The notes: generated by a model from the sequence alone, not told the origin. A DNA stretch of 64,000 nt from Lysobacter arvi (GCA_031216755.1 JARUHG010000001.1:124001-188000), one strand, 5' to 3'; counted from the stretch's first letter, positions 37,363 to 47,902 are shown. Program-made: numbers and translations.

Positions 37363-38757
37363 TTGATCAAGCCGCGTACCCCGCCCGGGGTCATGGAGCT
37401 GCTGCCTCCTGACCAGATCGCTTTCCAGCGCATGCTGGACACGATCCGCCGAAATTTCGAACGCTTCGGTTTCCTGCCGGTGGAAACGCCGGTGATGGAG
37501 CTGTCGGAGGTGCTGCTGACCAAATCGGGCGGCGAAACCGAGCGGCAGGTGTACTTCGTGCAGTCCACCGGCGCCCTGGGCAAGGCCGAAAGCGGTGCCG
37601 CCGACGGCATGCCGGAACTTGCGCTGCGGTTCGATCTCACCGTGCCGCTGGCGCGCTTCGTCGCCGAGCACGAGCACGAGCTCGCCTTTCCGTTCCGCCG
37701 TTACCAGATGCAGCGCGTGTACCGCGGCGAGCGCGCGCAGCGCGGCCGGTTCCGCGAGTTCTACCAGTGCGACATCGACGTGATCGGCAAGGACGCGCTC
37801 AGCGTGCGCTTCGATGCCGAACTGCCGGCGGTGATCCACTCGGTGTTCAGCGAGCTCGACATCGGTGCGTTCACCATCCAGCTCAACAACCGCAAGCTGA
37901 TGCGCGGCTTCTTCGAAGCGCAGGGCGTCGCCGACGGCGAACTGCAGGCGCTGGTGCTGCGCGAAGTCGACAAGCTCGACAAGCGCGGCGAGGACTACGT
38001 GCGCGAAACCCTGACCGGCGAGGGGTTCAACCTGCCGGCCGACGGCGTGGAGAAGATCCTGGACTTCGTGAAGGTGCGCTCGACCTCGCACGCCGATGCG
38101 ATGGCGCAGCTGGACGCGCTGGGCGAAGGCAACGCGTCGCTGCGCGAAGGCGTGGCCGAGCTGCGCGAAGTGCTCGAACTGGTGCGCGCGCTCGGCGTTC
38201 CGGAAACGCACTACGCGCTGAATTTCTCCATCGCACGCGGCCTGGATTACTACACCGGCACGGTCTACGAGACCACGCTCAACGATTACCCGCAGATCGG
38301 CTCGATCTGCTCGGGCGGACGCTACGAGAATCTCGCCAGCCACTACACCAAGTCGAAGCTCCCGGGCGTCGGCATTTCGATCGGCCTGACGCGCCTGTTC
38401 TGGCAGCTGCGCGAGGCGGGCCTGCTGGGCAAGGCGAGCGGCAGCACGGTGCAGGCGATGGTCGCGCTGATGGACGCCGATTCGCTGCCCGACGCGCTCG
38501 ACATCGCGCGCCGCCTGCGTGCGGCCGGCATCAACACCGAAATGCAGATGGAAGCGCGCAAGATCGGCAAGCAGTTCCAGTACGCCTCCCGCGCCGGCAT
38601 CCGCTTCGTCGTGCTGACCGGCGAGGACGAGCGCGCACGCGGCGTGGTGGCGGTGAAGGACCTGCTGCGCGAGGAACAGTTCGAAGTGGCACGCGAGGAG
38701 CTGGCGAGTACCTTGCGCGTCGAACTGGAACAGGCGCAGGCGCTGGCCGGACGCTGA
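37363..38757 (+). CDS. hisS: Histidyl-tRNA synthetase
   Basis: Class II synthetase of 464 residues. Motif 2 region [23 protein letters not shown] and the HisA signature [13 protein letters not shown] are clear, as is [11 protein letters not shown] (HisB region). The C-terminal anticodon-binding domain spans about residues 370-460. The start is a TTG at 37363 with GGAG six bases upstream, giving [18 protein letters not shown]; no ATG fits. The sequence is of the longer form found in Xanthomonads rather than the 424-residue E. coli form. A possible -10 (TAAACT) lies at 37291. Confidence 0.93.
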   Translation: MIKPRTPPGVMELLPPDQIAFQRMLDTIRRNFERFGFLPVETPVMELSEVLLTKSGGETERQVYFVQSTGALGKAESGAADGMPELALRFDLTVPLARFVAEHEHELAFPFRRYQMQRVYRGERAQRGRFREFYQCDIDVIGKDALSVRFDAELPAVIHSVFSELDIGAFTIQLNNRKLMRGFFEAQGVADGELQALVLREVDKLDKRGEDYVRETLTGEGFNLPADGVEKILDFVKVRSTSHADAMAQLDALGEGNASLREGVAELREVLELVRALGVPETHYALNFSIARGLDYYTGTVYETTLNDYPQIGSICSGGRYENLASHYTKSKLPGVGISIGLTRLFWQLREAGLLGKASGSTVQAMVALMDADSLPDALDIARRLRAAGINTEMQMEARKIGKQFQYASRAGIRFVVLTGEDERARGVVAVKDLLREEQFEVAREELASTLRVELEQAQALAGR

Positions 38758-38766
38758 TGTCTTCAT

Positions 38767-38863
38767 TCTCCTCCTGCCCGCAGGAGGAGATCGGGAGCGA
38801 CGCAGCCGGGCGCGCCAGGCGCCGGCGCGAGCCTTCCACCCTCCCGTGCAAGCAGGGGAGGGA
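38767..38863. repeat. CT-rich hairpin repeats after hisS
   Basis: TCTCCTCCTGC (38767-38777) pairs perfectly with GCAGGAGGAGA (38780-38790) over a two-base loop. A second weaker element follows (CCTCCC near 38840 against GGGAGG near 38857). Both belong to the CT-rich hairpin family seen elsewhere between genes. Confidence 0.55.
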
Positions 38864-38886
38864 GTGCAAACCCAAACGGACCTTCC

Positions 38887-40773
38887 ATGAAACCCATCCG
38901 ACTCGACGGCAGCTCCCTCACCCGTGCACAGCTGGTCGACGTGGCCTACGGCGCGCACGTCGAACTGGCGCAGGAACAGCTCCCGGCCGTCGCACGCGCC
39001 GCTGAATTCCTGGCCGAGCAGGTCGGCCGCGAGGAGCCGATCTACGGCGTCTCCACCGGCTTCGGCAGCAACGCCGACCGCCTGCTGGGCAACCATCGCC
39101 TTCGCGACGAACTGCCCGGCGCGGTGCGTTCCAACGAGACGCTGCACGAAGAACTGCAGCGCAACCTCATCGTCACGCATGCGGTCTGCGTGGGCGAGCC
39201 GTTCGCGCCGGAGATCGTCCGCGCGATGCTGTGCATCCGCATCAACACGCTGATGCGCGGGCATTCGGGCATCCGCGTGGAAACGCTGCAGGCGCTGACG
39301 GCGATGCTCAACGCCGGCATCGTGCCGGTGGTGCCGCAGCTGGGTTCGGTCGGCGCCTCGGGCGATCTCGCCCCGCTGTCGCACCTGGCCATCGTGCTGC
39401 TCGGCGGCGGCGAAGCCTTCTTCGAGGGCCAGCGGCTGCCGGGCGCCGAAGCGCTCCGCCGGGCGGGCCTGTCGCCGATCACGCTGTCGTACAAGGAAGG
39501 CCTCGCGCTCAACAACGGCACCGCGCAGATGCTCGCCTGCGGCGTGCTCGCGCTGGACAAGCTCGAAGACCTGCTCGATACGGCGGATCTCGCCGCGGCG
39601 ATGACGATCGACGCCTTCGCCGGGCGCCTGGGTGCGTTTGCCGAGGAGGTGCACGCGTTGCGTCCGCATCCCGGCCAGGTGCACAGCGCGGCGAACCTGC
39701 GCATCCTGCTGGAAGGCTCGACGCTGGCCGACATTCCGTACCACCTCGTGCCGAAGTTCCGTCCGTGGCAACCGGGCAGCTGGGACACCGAACGCGCGCA
39801 GCGCCTGCGGTTCGACATCGGCTGGGACTGGGTGCCGCTGGCGCAGCGGCATGGCCGGGAGAAGTTCTATCGCCGCTTCCGCCCGTTCCGCGGCGGCAAG
39901 AAGCACCAGCCGCAGGACAGCTATTCGCTGCGCTGCATCCCGCAGGTGCACGGCGCCGTGCGCGATGCGGTCGCGCAGGCCGCGCGCGTGCTCGACATCG
40001 AACTCAACGCGCTGACCGACAACCCGATCGTCTTCCCCGACGCGAAGGCCGAGTTCGTCGAACAGCAGGTGATTTCCGCCGGCCACTTCCACGGCATGCC
40101 GCTCGCGCTCGCGATGAGTTACGTGAAGGCGGCCATTCCGGTGCTGGCGAGCATCTCCGAGCGCCGGCTCAACAAGCTGGTCGATCCCGCCACGAACGAC
40201 GGCCTGCCGGGCTTCCTGATCGGCAACGAGGATTCCACCGAGTCCGGCCACATGATCGTGCAGTACACGGCGGCCGCGATCGTCAATGACCTGGCCAGCC
40301 GCGCGCACCCGGCGTCGGTCTATTCGATTCCGACCAGCGCCAACGCCGAGGACCACGTGTCCATGGGCGCGAACGAAGCCCGCCACGTACTGTCGATGAC
40401 GGACGACCTGGGCAAGGTGATCGCGCTGGAGCTTTACACCGCCGCGCAGGCACTGGACCTGCGCCGCGACATGATCAACGCCGCGCGCGATCTGGCCAGC
40501 CGCGCCGATGCGGCGGCGCTGGCGGGCAAGATCGCCGGCGGTCCCACGCCCGGCACGCTCGAGTACGACGCATTCCTCGACGAGATCGAAGGACTCCGTG
40601 CGGAACTGGCAGCCGCGGACGAGTTCCAGCCAGGCCGCGCCGTGGCGGCCGCGCATGCGGCGATCCGTCGGGAGATCCCGTTCCTGGACCGCGATCGCGC
40701 CCTCGACGGCGAAGTCGCCACTGCGGTGCGACTGGTCAGGGAAGGCGTGATCCTGGGCGCGGCGCGCGGCTGA
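38887..40773 (+). CDS. hutH: Histidine ammonia-lyase-like aromatic amino acid lyase with insertion
   Basis: Lyase of 628 residues against about 510 for usual HutH. The MIO prosthetic group would form from Ala157-Ser158-Gly159 in SVGASGDLAPLSH; YGVSTGFG (Tyr53), NNGTAQM and EDHVSMGANEAR are conserved. VTHA near residue 98 fits the Ser/Thr-His pair of histidine lyases rather than Tyr/Phe lyases. Residues about 281-341 (IPYHLVPKFRPWQPG ... FRGGKKHQP), rich in Trp, Arg and Lys, are an extra block just before the conserved QDSYSLRCIPQVHG. No hutU, hutI or hutG is near, so histidine catabolism is not assured; an aryl-polyene or other role is possible. Confidence 0.8.
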   Translation: MKPIRLDGSSLTRAQLVDVAYGAHVELAQEQLPAVARAAEFLAEQVGREEPIYGVSTGFGSNADRLLGNHRLRDELPGAVRSNETLHEELQRNLIVTHAVCVGEPFAPEIVRAMLCIRINTLMRGHSGIRVETLQALTAMLNAGIVPVVPQLGSVGASGDLAPLSHLAIVLLGGGEAFFEGQRLPGAEALRRAGLSPITLSYKEGLALNNGTAQMLACGVLALDKLEDLLDTADLAAAMTIDAFAGRLGAFAEEVHALRPHPGQVHSAANLRILLEGSTLADIPYHLVPKFRPWQPGSWDTERAQRLRFDIGWDWVPLAQRHGREKFYRRFRPFRGGKKHQPQDSYSLRCIPQVHGAVRDAVAQAARVLDIELNALTDNPIVFPDAKAEFVEQQVISAGHFHGMPLALAMSYVKAAIPVLASISERRLNKLVDPATNDGLPGFLIGNEDSTESGHMIVQYTAAAIVNDLASRAHPASVYSIPTSANAEDHVSMGANEARHVLSMTDDLGKVIALELYTAAQALDLRRDMINAARDLASRADAAALAGKIAGGPTPGTLEYDAFLDEIEGLRAELAAADEFQPGRAVAAAHAAIRREIPFLDRDRALDGEVATAVRLVREGVILGAARG

Positions 40774-41666
40774 TCGCCGCGCGTGCGTCTGTGCTTCGCC
40801 GAATGCGCGAAGGACAGGCGAGCGCCGTTTCCCCGCCACATGCGCAGGTGATCGTGCGCGCCGAGGGCGTGGTCGCTGCGGGAGTTGGATCGATGCGGCC
40901 GATGTGGGCAGTCGCTCGCGCGCTGGTGCGTGCCGCACCGTGATTGCGTACGCGCCGAGGTGAAACGCGCATCGCCTGGTCTCGCACAGGCGGGGCGTCG
41001 TATGCAGCGCCGGCGTACGCGCATCGAGCACTCGCGCTGGACGCGCACGTCCGTCCGCTGCCTCGCCGTGCGGCGGGGCAACGGGACATGTCGAGGCTGG
41101 TAGCGGATGCGGGGCAGGGCCTGCGGCCGGCGATCGCCGCCTCACCGGAATGTCGCGCGTCCATCGCCCTAGCGGGACGCGCACGTCGATGCGGTCGCCG
41201 GGCAACTCGTTGCTGCACGGACGCCAGCGGTTCTTCGCGCGATCGGAATCGATGAAGCGCGCATAGGCGCAACGCTGCCATCCCGAGGCCCGCTCCGCCT
41301 GCGGTGAATGCGCTGCAGCCCGCGCTCGTAGAACCATGGCAAGACCACGGCGACGCTGCCGGGGCGAAATCGTCGTGGACGTTCCGCGATGGCGAGCGCG
41401 TATCGCGTGTCGGCCCGCACCTCGCCTTGCCTGACAAATGCTGCGCTCTCCGGAGATCAGCCCGCCGGCCACACCAGGCCGACGCGGGGCGTGGCCCCAT
41501 TTCCTTCGCGCCCCGGCATCCGCCGGTTCACCTCTGAGTCGACCAGGAGCGGGGGGCGGTGCTGGAACCGGCCCGCTCGACAGCTGCCGCGAGGCGGCGT
41601 CGAGGCCTTTCCGCCGTGTGAAGGGGCGGCCCGGGATCGGACAACCAACCAACGGCCAAACGCGGG
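40774..41666. other. Gap of about 900 bases without a convincing gene
   Basis: Several short open frames exist on both strands, but none has a recognisable family, good start or consistent codon choice. Minus-strand fragments around 41150-41420 look faintly protein-like in more than one frame (VAVVLPWFYERGLQ in one, DRAKNRWRPCSNELPGDRID in another), which could be a decayed gene with frameshifts. No repeats or RNA genes were recognised. Confidence 0.5.
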
Positions 41667-41695
41667 TTGACGCAGCCCTCGCCGGATGCTCCAAT
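41667..41695 (+). promoter_or_regulatory. Promoter of the TrpR-like gene and his operon
   Basis: TTGACG (41667-41672), a 17-base spacer, then TCCAAT (41690-41695, four of six). Initiation would fall near 41702, inside the palindrome described next, leaving a leader of only about 23 bases. Confidence 0.6.
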
Positions 41696-41717
41696 GTATT
41701 AACACGTTAATACATTG
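41692..41717. promoter_or_regulatory. 26-base perfect palindrome, operator candidate
   Basis: Arms CAATGTATTAAC (41692-41703) and GTTAATACATTG (41706-41717) are exact inverted complements around AC. The palindrome is markedly AT-rich in a GC-rich genome, overlaps the -10 and start region, and lies seven bases before the ATG of a TrpR-like regulator. It is the natural candidate for autoregulation and control of the downstream his genes. Confidence 0.8.
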
Positions 41718-41724
41718 AACACCC

Positions 41725-42051
41725 ATGAAGCGTCGCCCTCTCGAAAACGAGCGCAGTGCCGAGAATCTCGCCTTCCTGGCCGCCGCCCTCGCCAGCCTGC
41801 GGACGGTGGAGGAGGTCCAGGCCTTCCTCGAGGACCTGTGCACGCCCGCCGAGCTCGAGGCCATGGGCGATCGCTGGCGCGTCGTCCCGCTGCTCCGGGA
41901 CAACGTTCCCTATCGCGAGATCCACGACCGCACCCAGGTGAGCGTCACGACCATCGGTCGCGTCGCGCGCACGCTCGAACGCGGCGCCGGCGGCTACGGC
42001 ATCGCGGCATCCCGACTTTCCACGCCCCCCGCCGCGCTCAATGCCGGCTGA
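41725..42051 (+). CDS. TrpR/YerC-family regulator, probable his operon repressor
   Basis: Protein of 108 residues. The segment VEEVQAFLEDLCTPAELEAMGDRWRVVPLL followed by REIHDRTQVSVTTIGRVARTL is the TrpR-superfamily fold with its helix-turn-helix, in the YerC/YecD branch rather than true TrpR. It lies 24 bases before hisG on the same strand. Regulators of this branch have been linked by comparative genomics to histidine biosynthesis (HisR). A perfect palindrome covers its own promoter, so it probably represses itself and hisGDCBHAFI in response to histidine; that effector is inferred. Confidence 0.85.
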   Translation: MKRRPLENERSAENLAFLAAALASLRTVEEVQAFLEDLCTPAELEAMGDRWRVVPLLRDNVPYREIHDRTQVSVTTIGRVARTLERGAGGYGIAASRLSTPPAALNAG

Positions 42052-42075
42052 TCCGCTTCGTTCCCAGAGATCCCC

Positions 42076-42990
42076 ATGAGTCCCTCCCCCAACACGCCGG
42101 CGCGTGATCGCCTGCGCATCGCGATCCAGAAGTCCGGCCGGCTGGCCGACCCGGCGCGCGCCCTGCTGACCTCCTGCGGCCTGAGCTGGCGCGAGAGCCG
42201 CGACCGCCTGTTCTGCTATGGCGAGTCGCTGCCCGTGGACCTGCTGCTGGTGCGCGACGACGACATTCCCGGCCTGATCGCCGAAGGCGTGTGCGATCTG
42301 GGCATCGTCGGCCGCAACGTGCTGCTCGAGCAGGGCTACGACCGCGCGGGCAATGGCGGCGCGCCGGCGTTCCGCGAATGGCGCGCGCTCGGTTTCGGCG
42401 GCTGCCGGCTTGCGCTGGCCGTGCCGGACGGCTGGGACTGGCAGGGGCCGGAGCAGCTCGCCGGCAAGCGCATCGCCACCAGCTACCCGGCCACGCTCAC
42501 GCGCTGGCTGGCGGAGCAGGGCATCGATGCGAAGGTCGTGCTGCTGTCGGGCTCGGTGGAAATCGCACCGCGCCTGGGCCAGGCCGATGCGATCTGCGAC
42601 CTCGTGTCCAGTGGCGCCACGCTCGCGGCGAACCAGCTCAAGCCGGTGACGACGCTGCTCGAAAGCGAAGCGGTGCTCGCCGGACCGGCGGACGCGCTCG
42701 ACGCGACGCGCGGCGAACTGGCCGACCTGCTGCTGCGCCGCCTGGACGGCGCACTGCGCATCCGCCACAGCAAACTGCTGCTGTTCCAGGCGCCGCGCCG
42801 CGTGCTGCCCGATCTGCTCCCGCTGCTGCCCGACGCGGAAGCGCCGACCGTGATGCGCCTGGACGATGGCGACGATCTCGCGTTGCAGGCGCTCTGCCAC
42901 GGGGCGGTGACCTGGCAACGGCTGGAGGAACTCAAGCGTGCCGGCGCACGCGGGCTGATGGTGCTGCCGGTCGAGGGCATGCTGGCATGA
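42076..42990 (+). CDS. hisG: ATP phosphoribosyltransferase, long form
   Basis: First enzyme of histidine synthesis, 304 residues, with the C-terminal ACT-like regulatory domain of the long form (about residues 230-304), so it should be feedback-inhibited by histidine without HisZ. Typical segments are [49 protein letters not shown] and [22 protein letters not shown]. It overlaps hisD by four bases. Confidence 0.95.
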   Translation: MSPSPNTPARDRLRIAIQKSGRLADPARALLTSCGLSWRESRDRLFCYGESLPVDLLLVRDDDIPGLIAEGVCDLGIVGRNVLLEQGYDRAGNGGAPAFREWRALGFGGCRLALAVPDGWDWQGPEQLAGKRIATSYPATLTRWLAEQGIDAKVVLLSGSVEIAPRLGQADAICDLVSSGATLAANQLKPVTTLLESEAVLAGPADALDATRGELADLLLRRLDGALRIRHSKLLLFQAPRRVLPDLLPLLPDAEAPTVMRLDDGDDLALQALCHGAVTWQRLEELKRAGARGLMVLPVEGMLA

Positions 42991-44318
42991 GCGCCGTCGT
43001 GGGTATCGAATCGCTGATGCGCCGTGTCGACTGGCGCCTGCTCGACAGCCGCACCCAGTCGCAGTTGCTGCGTCGCCCGGCGCAACTCACGTCCACCACG
43101 ACGGCGAGCACCGTCACGTCGATCATCGACGAGGTGCGCGACAGCGGCGATGCCGCGCTGCGCGCGTTCGGCGAACGCTTCGACGGCATCGCACCGACCG
43201 ATTTCGCCGTCGGCGAAGCCGAGTTCGCGCAGGCCGCGTCGGCCTTGTCGCCGGAACTGCGCGCCGCGATCGACGAAGCCGCCGAACGCATCGCCGCCTT
43301 CCACCGCGCCGGCATGAGCGCGCCATACAGCGTGGACACCGCGCCGGGCGTGCGCTGCGAACGCGTGTTGCGGCCGATCCAGCGCGTGGGCCTGTACGTT
43401 CCGGCCGGCTCGGCGCCGCTGCCGTCGACCGCGCTGATGCTCGGCGTACCGGCGCGACTGGCCGGTTGCCCCGACATCGTGCTGTGCACGCCGCCGCGTC
43501 GCGATGGCAGCGCCGACCCGGCCGTGCTCCATGCCGCACGGCGCTGCGGCATCGCGCGCGTGTTCAAGGTGGGCGGCGCGCAGGCGATCGCCGCGATGGC
43601 CTACGGCACCGCGAGCATCCCGCGCTGCGACAAACTTTTCGGGCCTGGCAATGCGTACGTGACCGAAGCCAAGCGTCAGGTCGCGATGGACACCGACGGC
43701 GCGGCGATCGACATGCCCGCCGGCCCGTCGGAAGTGCTGGTGATCGCCGATGGTGGCGCGAATCCGGCGTTCGTCGCCGCGGATCTTCTCTCGCAGGCCG
43801 AGCACGGGCCGGACTCGCAGGTGCTGCTGCTCAGCGACGACGACGCGCTGCTCGACGCGGTGAGCGCACAACTGGAGGCGCAGCTCGCACGGCTGCCGCG
43901 CGCGGACATCGCGCGTCGTGCGCTGCAATCGTCGAGCGCGATCCGCGTGGAGTCGATCGAACAGGCGCTGGAGATCAGCAATCGCTATGCGCCCGAGCAC
44001 CTCATCCTCGCGTTGCGCGATGCGCGCGCCGCGTTGCCGCGCGTGACCGCGGCCGGTTCGGTCTTCCTCGGCGACTGGGCGCCCGAAGCGCTGGGCGATT
44101 ACTGCAGCGGCACCAACCACGTGCTGCCCACCAGCGGCGCCGCGCGGTTCGCCGGCGGCCTCAACGTCGCGAGCTTCCAGGTGGCGATCACCGTGCAGGA
44201 AGTGCAGCCGCGCGGCATCGAGGCGATCGGCCCCTGCGCCGTCGAACTCGCGCGCGCCGAAGGGCTCGACGCGCACCTGCAGGCGGTCGCGCTGCGGCTG
44301 CAGGCGGTGGCCTCGTGA
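42987..44318 (+). CDS. hisD: Histidinol dehydrogenase
   Basis: Enzyme of 443 residues oxidising histidinol to histidine in two NAD-dependent steps. Zinc and catalytic regions are present: [12 protein letters not shown], the [13 protein letters not shown] segment (zinc His/Gln), EHLIL and [21 protein letters not shown] 42987 overlaps the hisG stop and the hisD stop overlaps the hisC GTG, so the genes are translationally coupled. Confidence 0.96.
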   Translation: MSAVVGIESLMRRVDWRLLDSRTQSQLLRRPAQLTSTTTASTVTSIIDEVRDSGDAALRAFGERFDGIAPTDFAVGEAEFAQAASALSPELRAAIDEAAERIAAFHRAGMSAPYSVDTAPGVRCERVLRPIQRVGLYVPAGSAPLPSTALMLGVPARLAGCPDIVLCTPPRRDGSADPAVLHAARRCGIARVFKVGGAQAIAAMAYGTASIPRCDKLFGPGNAYVTEAKRQVAMDTDGAAIDMPAGPSEVLVIADGGANPAFVAADLLSQAEHGPDSQVLLLSDDDALLDAVSAQLEAQLARLPRADIARRALQSSSAIRVESIEQALEISNRYAPEHLILALRDARAALPRVTAAGSVFLGDWAPEALGDYCSGTNHVLPTSGAARFAGGLNVASFQVAITVQEVQPRGIEAIGPCAVELARAEGLDAHLQAVALRLQAVAS

Positions 44319-45415
44319 ACGCGGCCCTCGATGCCGATACGAGCGCAAGCCCGCTCGCCCTCGTGCGCGACGACCTGCGCGACTTCGGCGGCTACCGCTC
44401 GGCCCGCAGCGACAAGCTGCAGGGCGAGGTGTGGCTCAACGCGAACGAATCGCCGTGGCCGAACCTCGCCGATCGCGACGGCTCGCTGCGTCGCTATCCG
44501 GATCCGCAGCCACAGGCACTGCGCGAGGCGCTCGCCGCTCTCTACGACTGCGCCCCCGCGCAGGTGCTGGTCGGTCGCGGCAGCGATGAAGGCATCGATC
44601 TGCTCGTTCGTGCGCTGTGCCGCCCGGGCGGCGATGCCATCGTCGTCAATACGCCGACCTTCGGCATGTACGCGGTGAGCGCGCGATTGCATGGCACGCG
44701 CGTGATCGACGTTCCGCTGCGCGAAGCGGACGGCGAATGGCGCTGCGATTTCGACGCCATTGCCGACGCGGCACGCACGCAGGCCGCGCGCATCGTGTTC
44801 CTGTGTTCGCCGGGCAATCCGACCGGCGCGCTGCTGCCCGTCGGCGAGATCGCCGCGCTGGCCGCGCGCCTGGAAGGACGCGCGCTGGTGGTGGTGGACG
44901 AGGCGTACGTCGAATTCGCCGATGCACCATCGGCCACGCGGCTCATCGGCGCGCACCGCAACGTCGCCGTGCTGCGCACGCTGTCCAAGGCGCATGCGCT
45001 GGCGTCGGCGCGCATCGGCACGGTGATCGCGGACGCGGCACTCATCGAGGTATTGCGCCGTTGCCAGGCACCGTATCCGCTGCCTTCGGCGTGCGCCGAC
45101 GAAGCGCTGCGCGCGCTCGGCCGCGATGCCGCGCTGCAGACGCGGACGCGCATCGCGACGGTTCGTGCCGAGCGCGACGCGCTGGCCGCACGACTGGCCA
45201 CGGCGCCCGGCGTCCGTCGCGTATACGCGTCGCGCGCCAACTTCGTGCTGGTGCGTTTCGACGACGCGCAATCCGCGTTCGACCGCCTGCTCGCGGCCGG
45301 GGTCGTGGTGCGCGACATGCGCGCCGCTCCGGGGCTCGGCGATGCGTTGCGCATCAGCCTGGGAACGCCCGAACAGAACGCCGCGGTGCTCTCGATCCTG
45401 GAGGCGCGCGCATGA
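44315..45415 (+). CDS. hisC: Histidinol-phosphate aminotransferase
   Basis: PLP-dependent class I/II aminotransferase of 366 residues. The N-terminal [10 protein letters not shown], the [13 protein letters not shown] motif, [10 protein letters not shown] and the PLP-lysine segment [15 protein letters not shown] are all visible. The GTG start at 44315 overlaps the hisD stop (GTGA), and its stop overlaps the hisB ATG. Confidence 0.95.
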   Translation: MNAALDADTSASPLALVRDDLRDFGGYRSARSDKLQGEVWLNANESPWPNLADRDGSLRRYPDPQPQALREALAALYDCAPAQVLVGRGSDEGIDLLVRALCRPGGDAIVVNTPTFGMYAVSARLHGTRVIDVPLREADGEWRCDFDAIADAARTQAARIVFLCSPGNPTGALLPVGEIAALAARLEGRALVVVDEAYVEFADAPSATRLIGAHRNVAVLRTLSKAHALASARIGTVIADAALIEVLRRCQAPYPLPSACADEALRALGRDAALQTRTRIATVRAERDALAARLATAPGVRRVYASRANFVLVRFDDAQSAFDRLLAAGVVVRDMRAAPGLGDALRISLGTPEQNAAVLSILEARA

Positions 45416-46488
45416 GCACGCCGATCCTGTTTGTCGACCGCGACGGCACGCTGATCGAAGAGCCGTCCGATTTCCAGATCGACCGCTTCGAGAAGCTGCG
45501 GTTCGTCCAGGGCGTGATCCCCGCGATGCTGCGCCTGCGCGATGCGGGCTATCAGTTCGTGATGGTGACCAACCAGGACGGGCTCGGCACCGACGCGTTT
45601 CCGCGGGCGGATTTCGACGGCCCGCACGGCCTGATGATGCAGGTGTTCGAAAGCCAGGGCATCGTCTTCCGCGACGTGCTGATCGACACCAGCCTGCCGG
45701 CCGACAACGCGCCGACGCGCAAGCCCGGCATCGCGCTCGCCACGCCCCTGCTGCGCGATCGCGGCATCGATTGGGCGAGATCGGCGATGGTGGGCGATCG
45801 CGAAACCGACAACGCGTTTGCGCGCAATCTCGGCATTCGCGCGTTCCAGCTGCGCACGCCGCAGTTTGGCGGCGAGTGGGACTGGAACGGCATCGCGCAC
45901 GCGCTGGCCGATGCGCCGCGCACGGCGCGCGTGCAGCGCAACACGCGCGAAACGCGGATCGAGGTGGCGCTGGACCTGGATCGCCCGGCCGAGCCGAAGG
46001 TGGCCACGGGGCTGGGCTTCTTCGACCACATGCTCGAGCAGATCGGCAAGCACGGCGGCGTAGCGCTGGAGCTGCGATGCGAGGGCGACCTGCACATCGA
46101 CGAGCACCACACCGTCGAGGACAGCGCGCTCGCACTCGGGCAGGCGCTGCGCGAAGCGCTCGGCGACAAGCGCGGCATCGGACGGTACGGCTTCACGCTG
46201 CCGATGGACGAATCGCTGGCGAGCGCGGCACTGGACCTCTCTGGTCGGCCGTACTTCGTGTTCGAAGGCGCGTTCGCCCGCGAGCGCGTCGGCGGGCTGC
46301 CGACCGAGCTGGTGCCGCACTTCTTCCGCTCGCTGTGCGAGGGCGCCGGGCTCAATCTCAATCTGCGCGTGCAGGGCGAGAACGATCACCACAAGGTCGA
46401 GGCCTGCTTCAAGGCCGTCGCACGCGCGTTGCGCCAGGCCGTGCGGCGCGAGGGTCGCGAGTTGCCCAGCACGAAGGGCACGCTCTGA
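45412..46488 (+). CDS. hisB: Bifunctional histidinol-phosphatase / imidazoleglycerol-phosphate dehydratase
   Basis: Fusion of 358 residues: HAD phosphatase (about 1-165) with [11 protein letters not shown] and MVTNQDGLG, then the dehydratase (about 168-358) with [28 protein letters not shown] and [11 protein letters not shown]. In E. coli HisB the phosphatase half carries a structural zinc site (ICPHLPADECDCRKP); here the same loop reads [15 protein letters not shown], with no Cys or His, so this enzyme should lack that zinc. Otherwise all catalytic residues look intact. Confidence 0.95.
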   Translation: MSTPILFVDRDGTLIEEPSDFQIDRFEKLRFVQGVIPAMLRLRDAGYQFVMVTNQDGLGTDAFPRADFDGPHGLMMQVFESQGIVFRDVLIDTSLPADNAPTRKPGIALATPLLRDRGIDWARSAMVGDRETDNAFARNLGIRAFQLRTPQFGGEWDWNGIAHALADAPRTARVQRNTRETRIEVALDLDRPAEPKVATGLGFFDHMLEQIGKHGGVALELRCEGDLHIDEHHTVEDSALALGQALREALGDKRGIGRYGFTLPMDESLASAALDLSGRPYFVFEGAFARERVGGLPTELVPHFFRSLCEGAGLNLNLRVQGENDHHKVEACFKAVARALRQAVRREGRELPSTKGTL

Positions 46489-46526
46489 ACTGCGAACCGA
46501 CACATGAAACCACGGACTTCAACGCC

Positions 46527-47129
46527 ATGACCGACGTCGTCCTCATCGACTGGGGCGGCGGCAACATCGGCTCGGTGCGATACGCGCTGGACCGCCTCGG
46601 CGCGCGCGCCGTGCTCAGTGCCGATGCCGACACCATCGCCAATGCGCCCCGCGTGATCCTGCCGGGCGTCGGCGCCGCCGCGCCCGCGATGCAGCGCCTG
46701 CACGAGCTCGATCTGGTGCAGACGATCCGCACGCTGGAAGCGCCGCTGCTCGGCATCTGCCTGGGCATGCAACTGCTCTACGAATCCACCGAGGAAGGCG
46801 ACGTGGAAGGACTCGGCGTGCTGGAAGGCCGCATCGCGCGCATCGTGGCGCAACCGGGCGTGCGCGTACCGCACATGGGCTGGAACCGCCTGCGACGCGT
46901 GCGACCGTCGCCGTTGCTGGACGGCATCGCCGACGGCGAATGGGCGTACTTCGTGCACGGGTTCGCCGCGCCGTTGGGCGTGGACACGCTTGCGAGCAGC
47001 GAGTACGGCGGCGCTTTTGCTGCGGTCGTTGGTCGCGGTCGCCGTTTCGGCGCGCAGTTCCATCCCGAGCGCTCGGCCGCGACGGGGCAACGCCTGCTCG
47101 CCAACTTCCTCGCGATGGAGGCGGCATGA
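46527..47129 (+). CDS. hisH: Imidazole glycerol phosphate synthase, glutamine amidotransferase subunit
   Basis: Class I amidotransferase of 200 residues that feeds ammonia to HisF. The nucleophile Cys is in [13 protein letters not shown] near residue 76 and the His-x-Glu pair is in [13 protein letters not shown] near residue 180. Short gap of 38 bases after hisB, then a four-base overlap with hisA. Confidence 0.95.
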   Translation: MTDVVLIDWGGGNIGSVRYALDRLGARAVLSADADTIANAPRVILPGVGAAAPAMQRLHELDLVQTIRTLEAPLLGICLGMQLLYESTEEGDVEGLGVLEGRIARIVAQPGVRVPHMGWNRLRRVRPSPLLDGIADGEWAYFVHGFAAPLGVDTLASSEYGGAFAAVVGRGRRFGAQFHPERSAATGQRLLANFLAMEAA

Positions 47130-47902
47130 GCGCGCCGGTTTCCGCCATCACGTCGGTCGCATTCGAGCTCTATCCCGCCATCGACGTGCGCGATGGCCGC
47201 GTCGTCCGGTTGCACCAGGGCGATTACGAGCGCGAGACGCGTTACGCGCCCTCGCCGTTGGAACTCGCATCGGGCTACGCCGACAGCGGCGCGACGTGGC
47301 TGCACCTCGTCGATCTGGATGCGGCCCGCGAAGGCGGCTACACGCTGCGGCCGCTCGTGCGCGAGCTCGTAGCGCGCACCGGCTTGAACGTGCAGACCGG
47401 CGGCGGCGTGCGCAGCGAGGACGATGTGGCGCTGATCCTCGATGCCGGCGCACGTCGCGTCGTCGTGGGATCGCTCGCCGTGCGCGAGCCGGACCGCGTG
47501 CTGCGCTGGATCGAGCGCTTCGGCGCCGATCGCATCACCGTGGCGCTCGACGCACGCCAGGACGATTCCGGTGCGTGGCGGCTTCCGACGGCGGGCTGGA
47601 CCCAGGACAGCGGCGTGCAGTTGGAGTCGCTGGTGCGTCGCTTTGCGGCCGGCGGCCTGCTGCATCTGTTGTGCACCGACATCGCGCGCGACGGCATGCT
47701 CGCCGGGCCGAACCTCGCGCTGTATCGGCACCTGGTCGACATCGCGCCCGAACTGCGCGTGCAGGCGTCCGGCGGCGTGCGCGACATCGACGACATCCAG
47801 GGCGCGCGCGAGGCCGGTTGCGCGGGCGCCGTGCTGGGCAAGGCGTTGATCGAAGGCCGGTTCGCGCTCGACGAAGCCCTGCGCAGGATGCCGCCATGCT
47901 GA
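47126..47902 (+). CDS. hisA: Phosphoribosyl-formimino-AICAR-phosphate isomerase
   Basis: TIM-barrel isomerase of 258 residues. Catalytic Asp residues lie in [14 protein letters not shown] and [12 protein letters not shown]; phosphate-binding segments [10 protein letters not shown] and [12 protein letters not shown] form the two half-barrel repeats. Overlaps hisH by four bases and hisF by seven. Confidence 0.95.
   Translation: MSAPVSAITSVAFELYPAIDVRDGRVVRLHQGDYERETRYAPSPLELASGYADSGATWLHLVDLDAAREGGYTLRPLVRELVARTGLNVQTGGGVRSEDDVALILDAGARRVVVGSLAVREPDRVLRWIERFGADRITVALDARQDDSGAWRLPTAGWTQDSGVQLESLVRRFAAGGLLHLLCTDIARDGMLAGPNLALYRHLVDIAPELRVQASGGVRDIDDIQGAREAGCAGAVLGKALIEGRFALDEALRRMPPC

Noticed and set aside
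37315-41694. A very long open frame (over 1,400 codons) on the minus strand
   Set aside because: It is antisense to hisS and the ammonia-lyase gene, both clearly coding on the plus strand. In GC-rich DNA stop codons are rare in such shadow frames, and the translation is low-complexity with no family features.
42052-42075. Histidine leader peptide before hisG
   Set aside because: The gap is only 24 bases with no His-codon run or terminator, so classical his attenuation is excluded.
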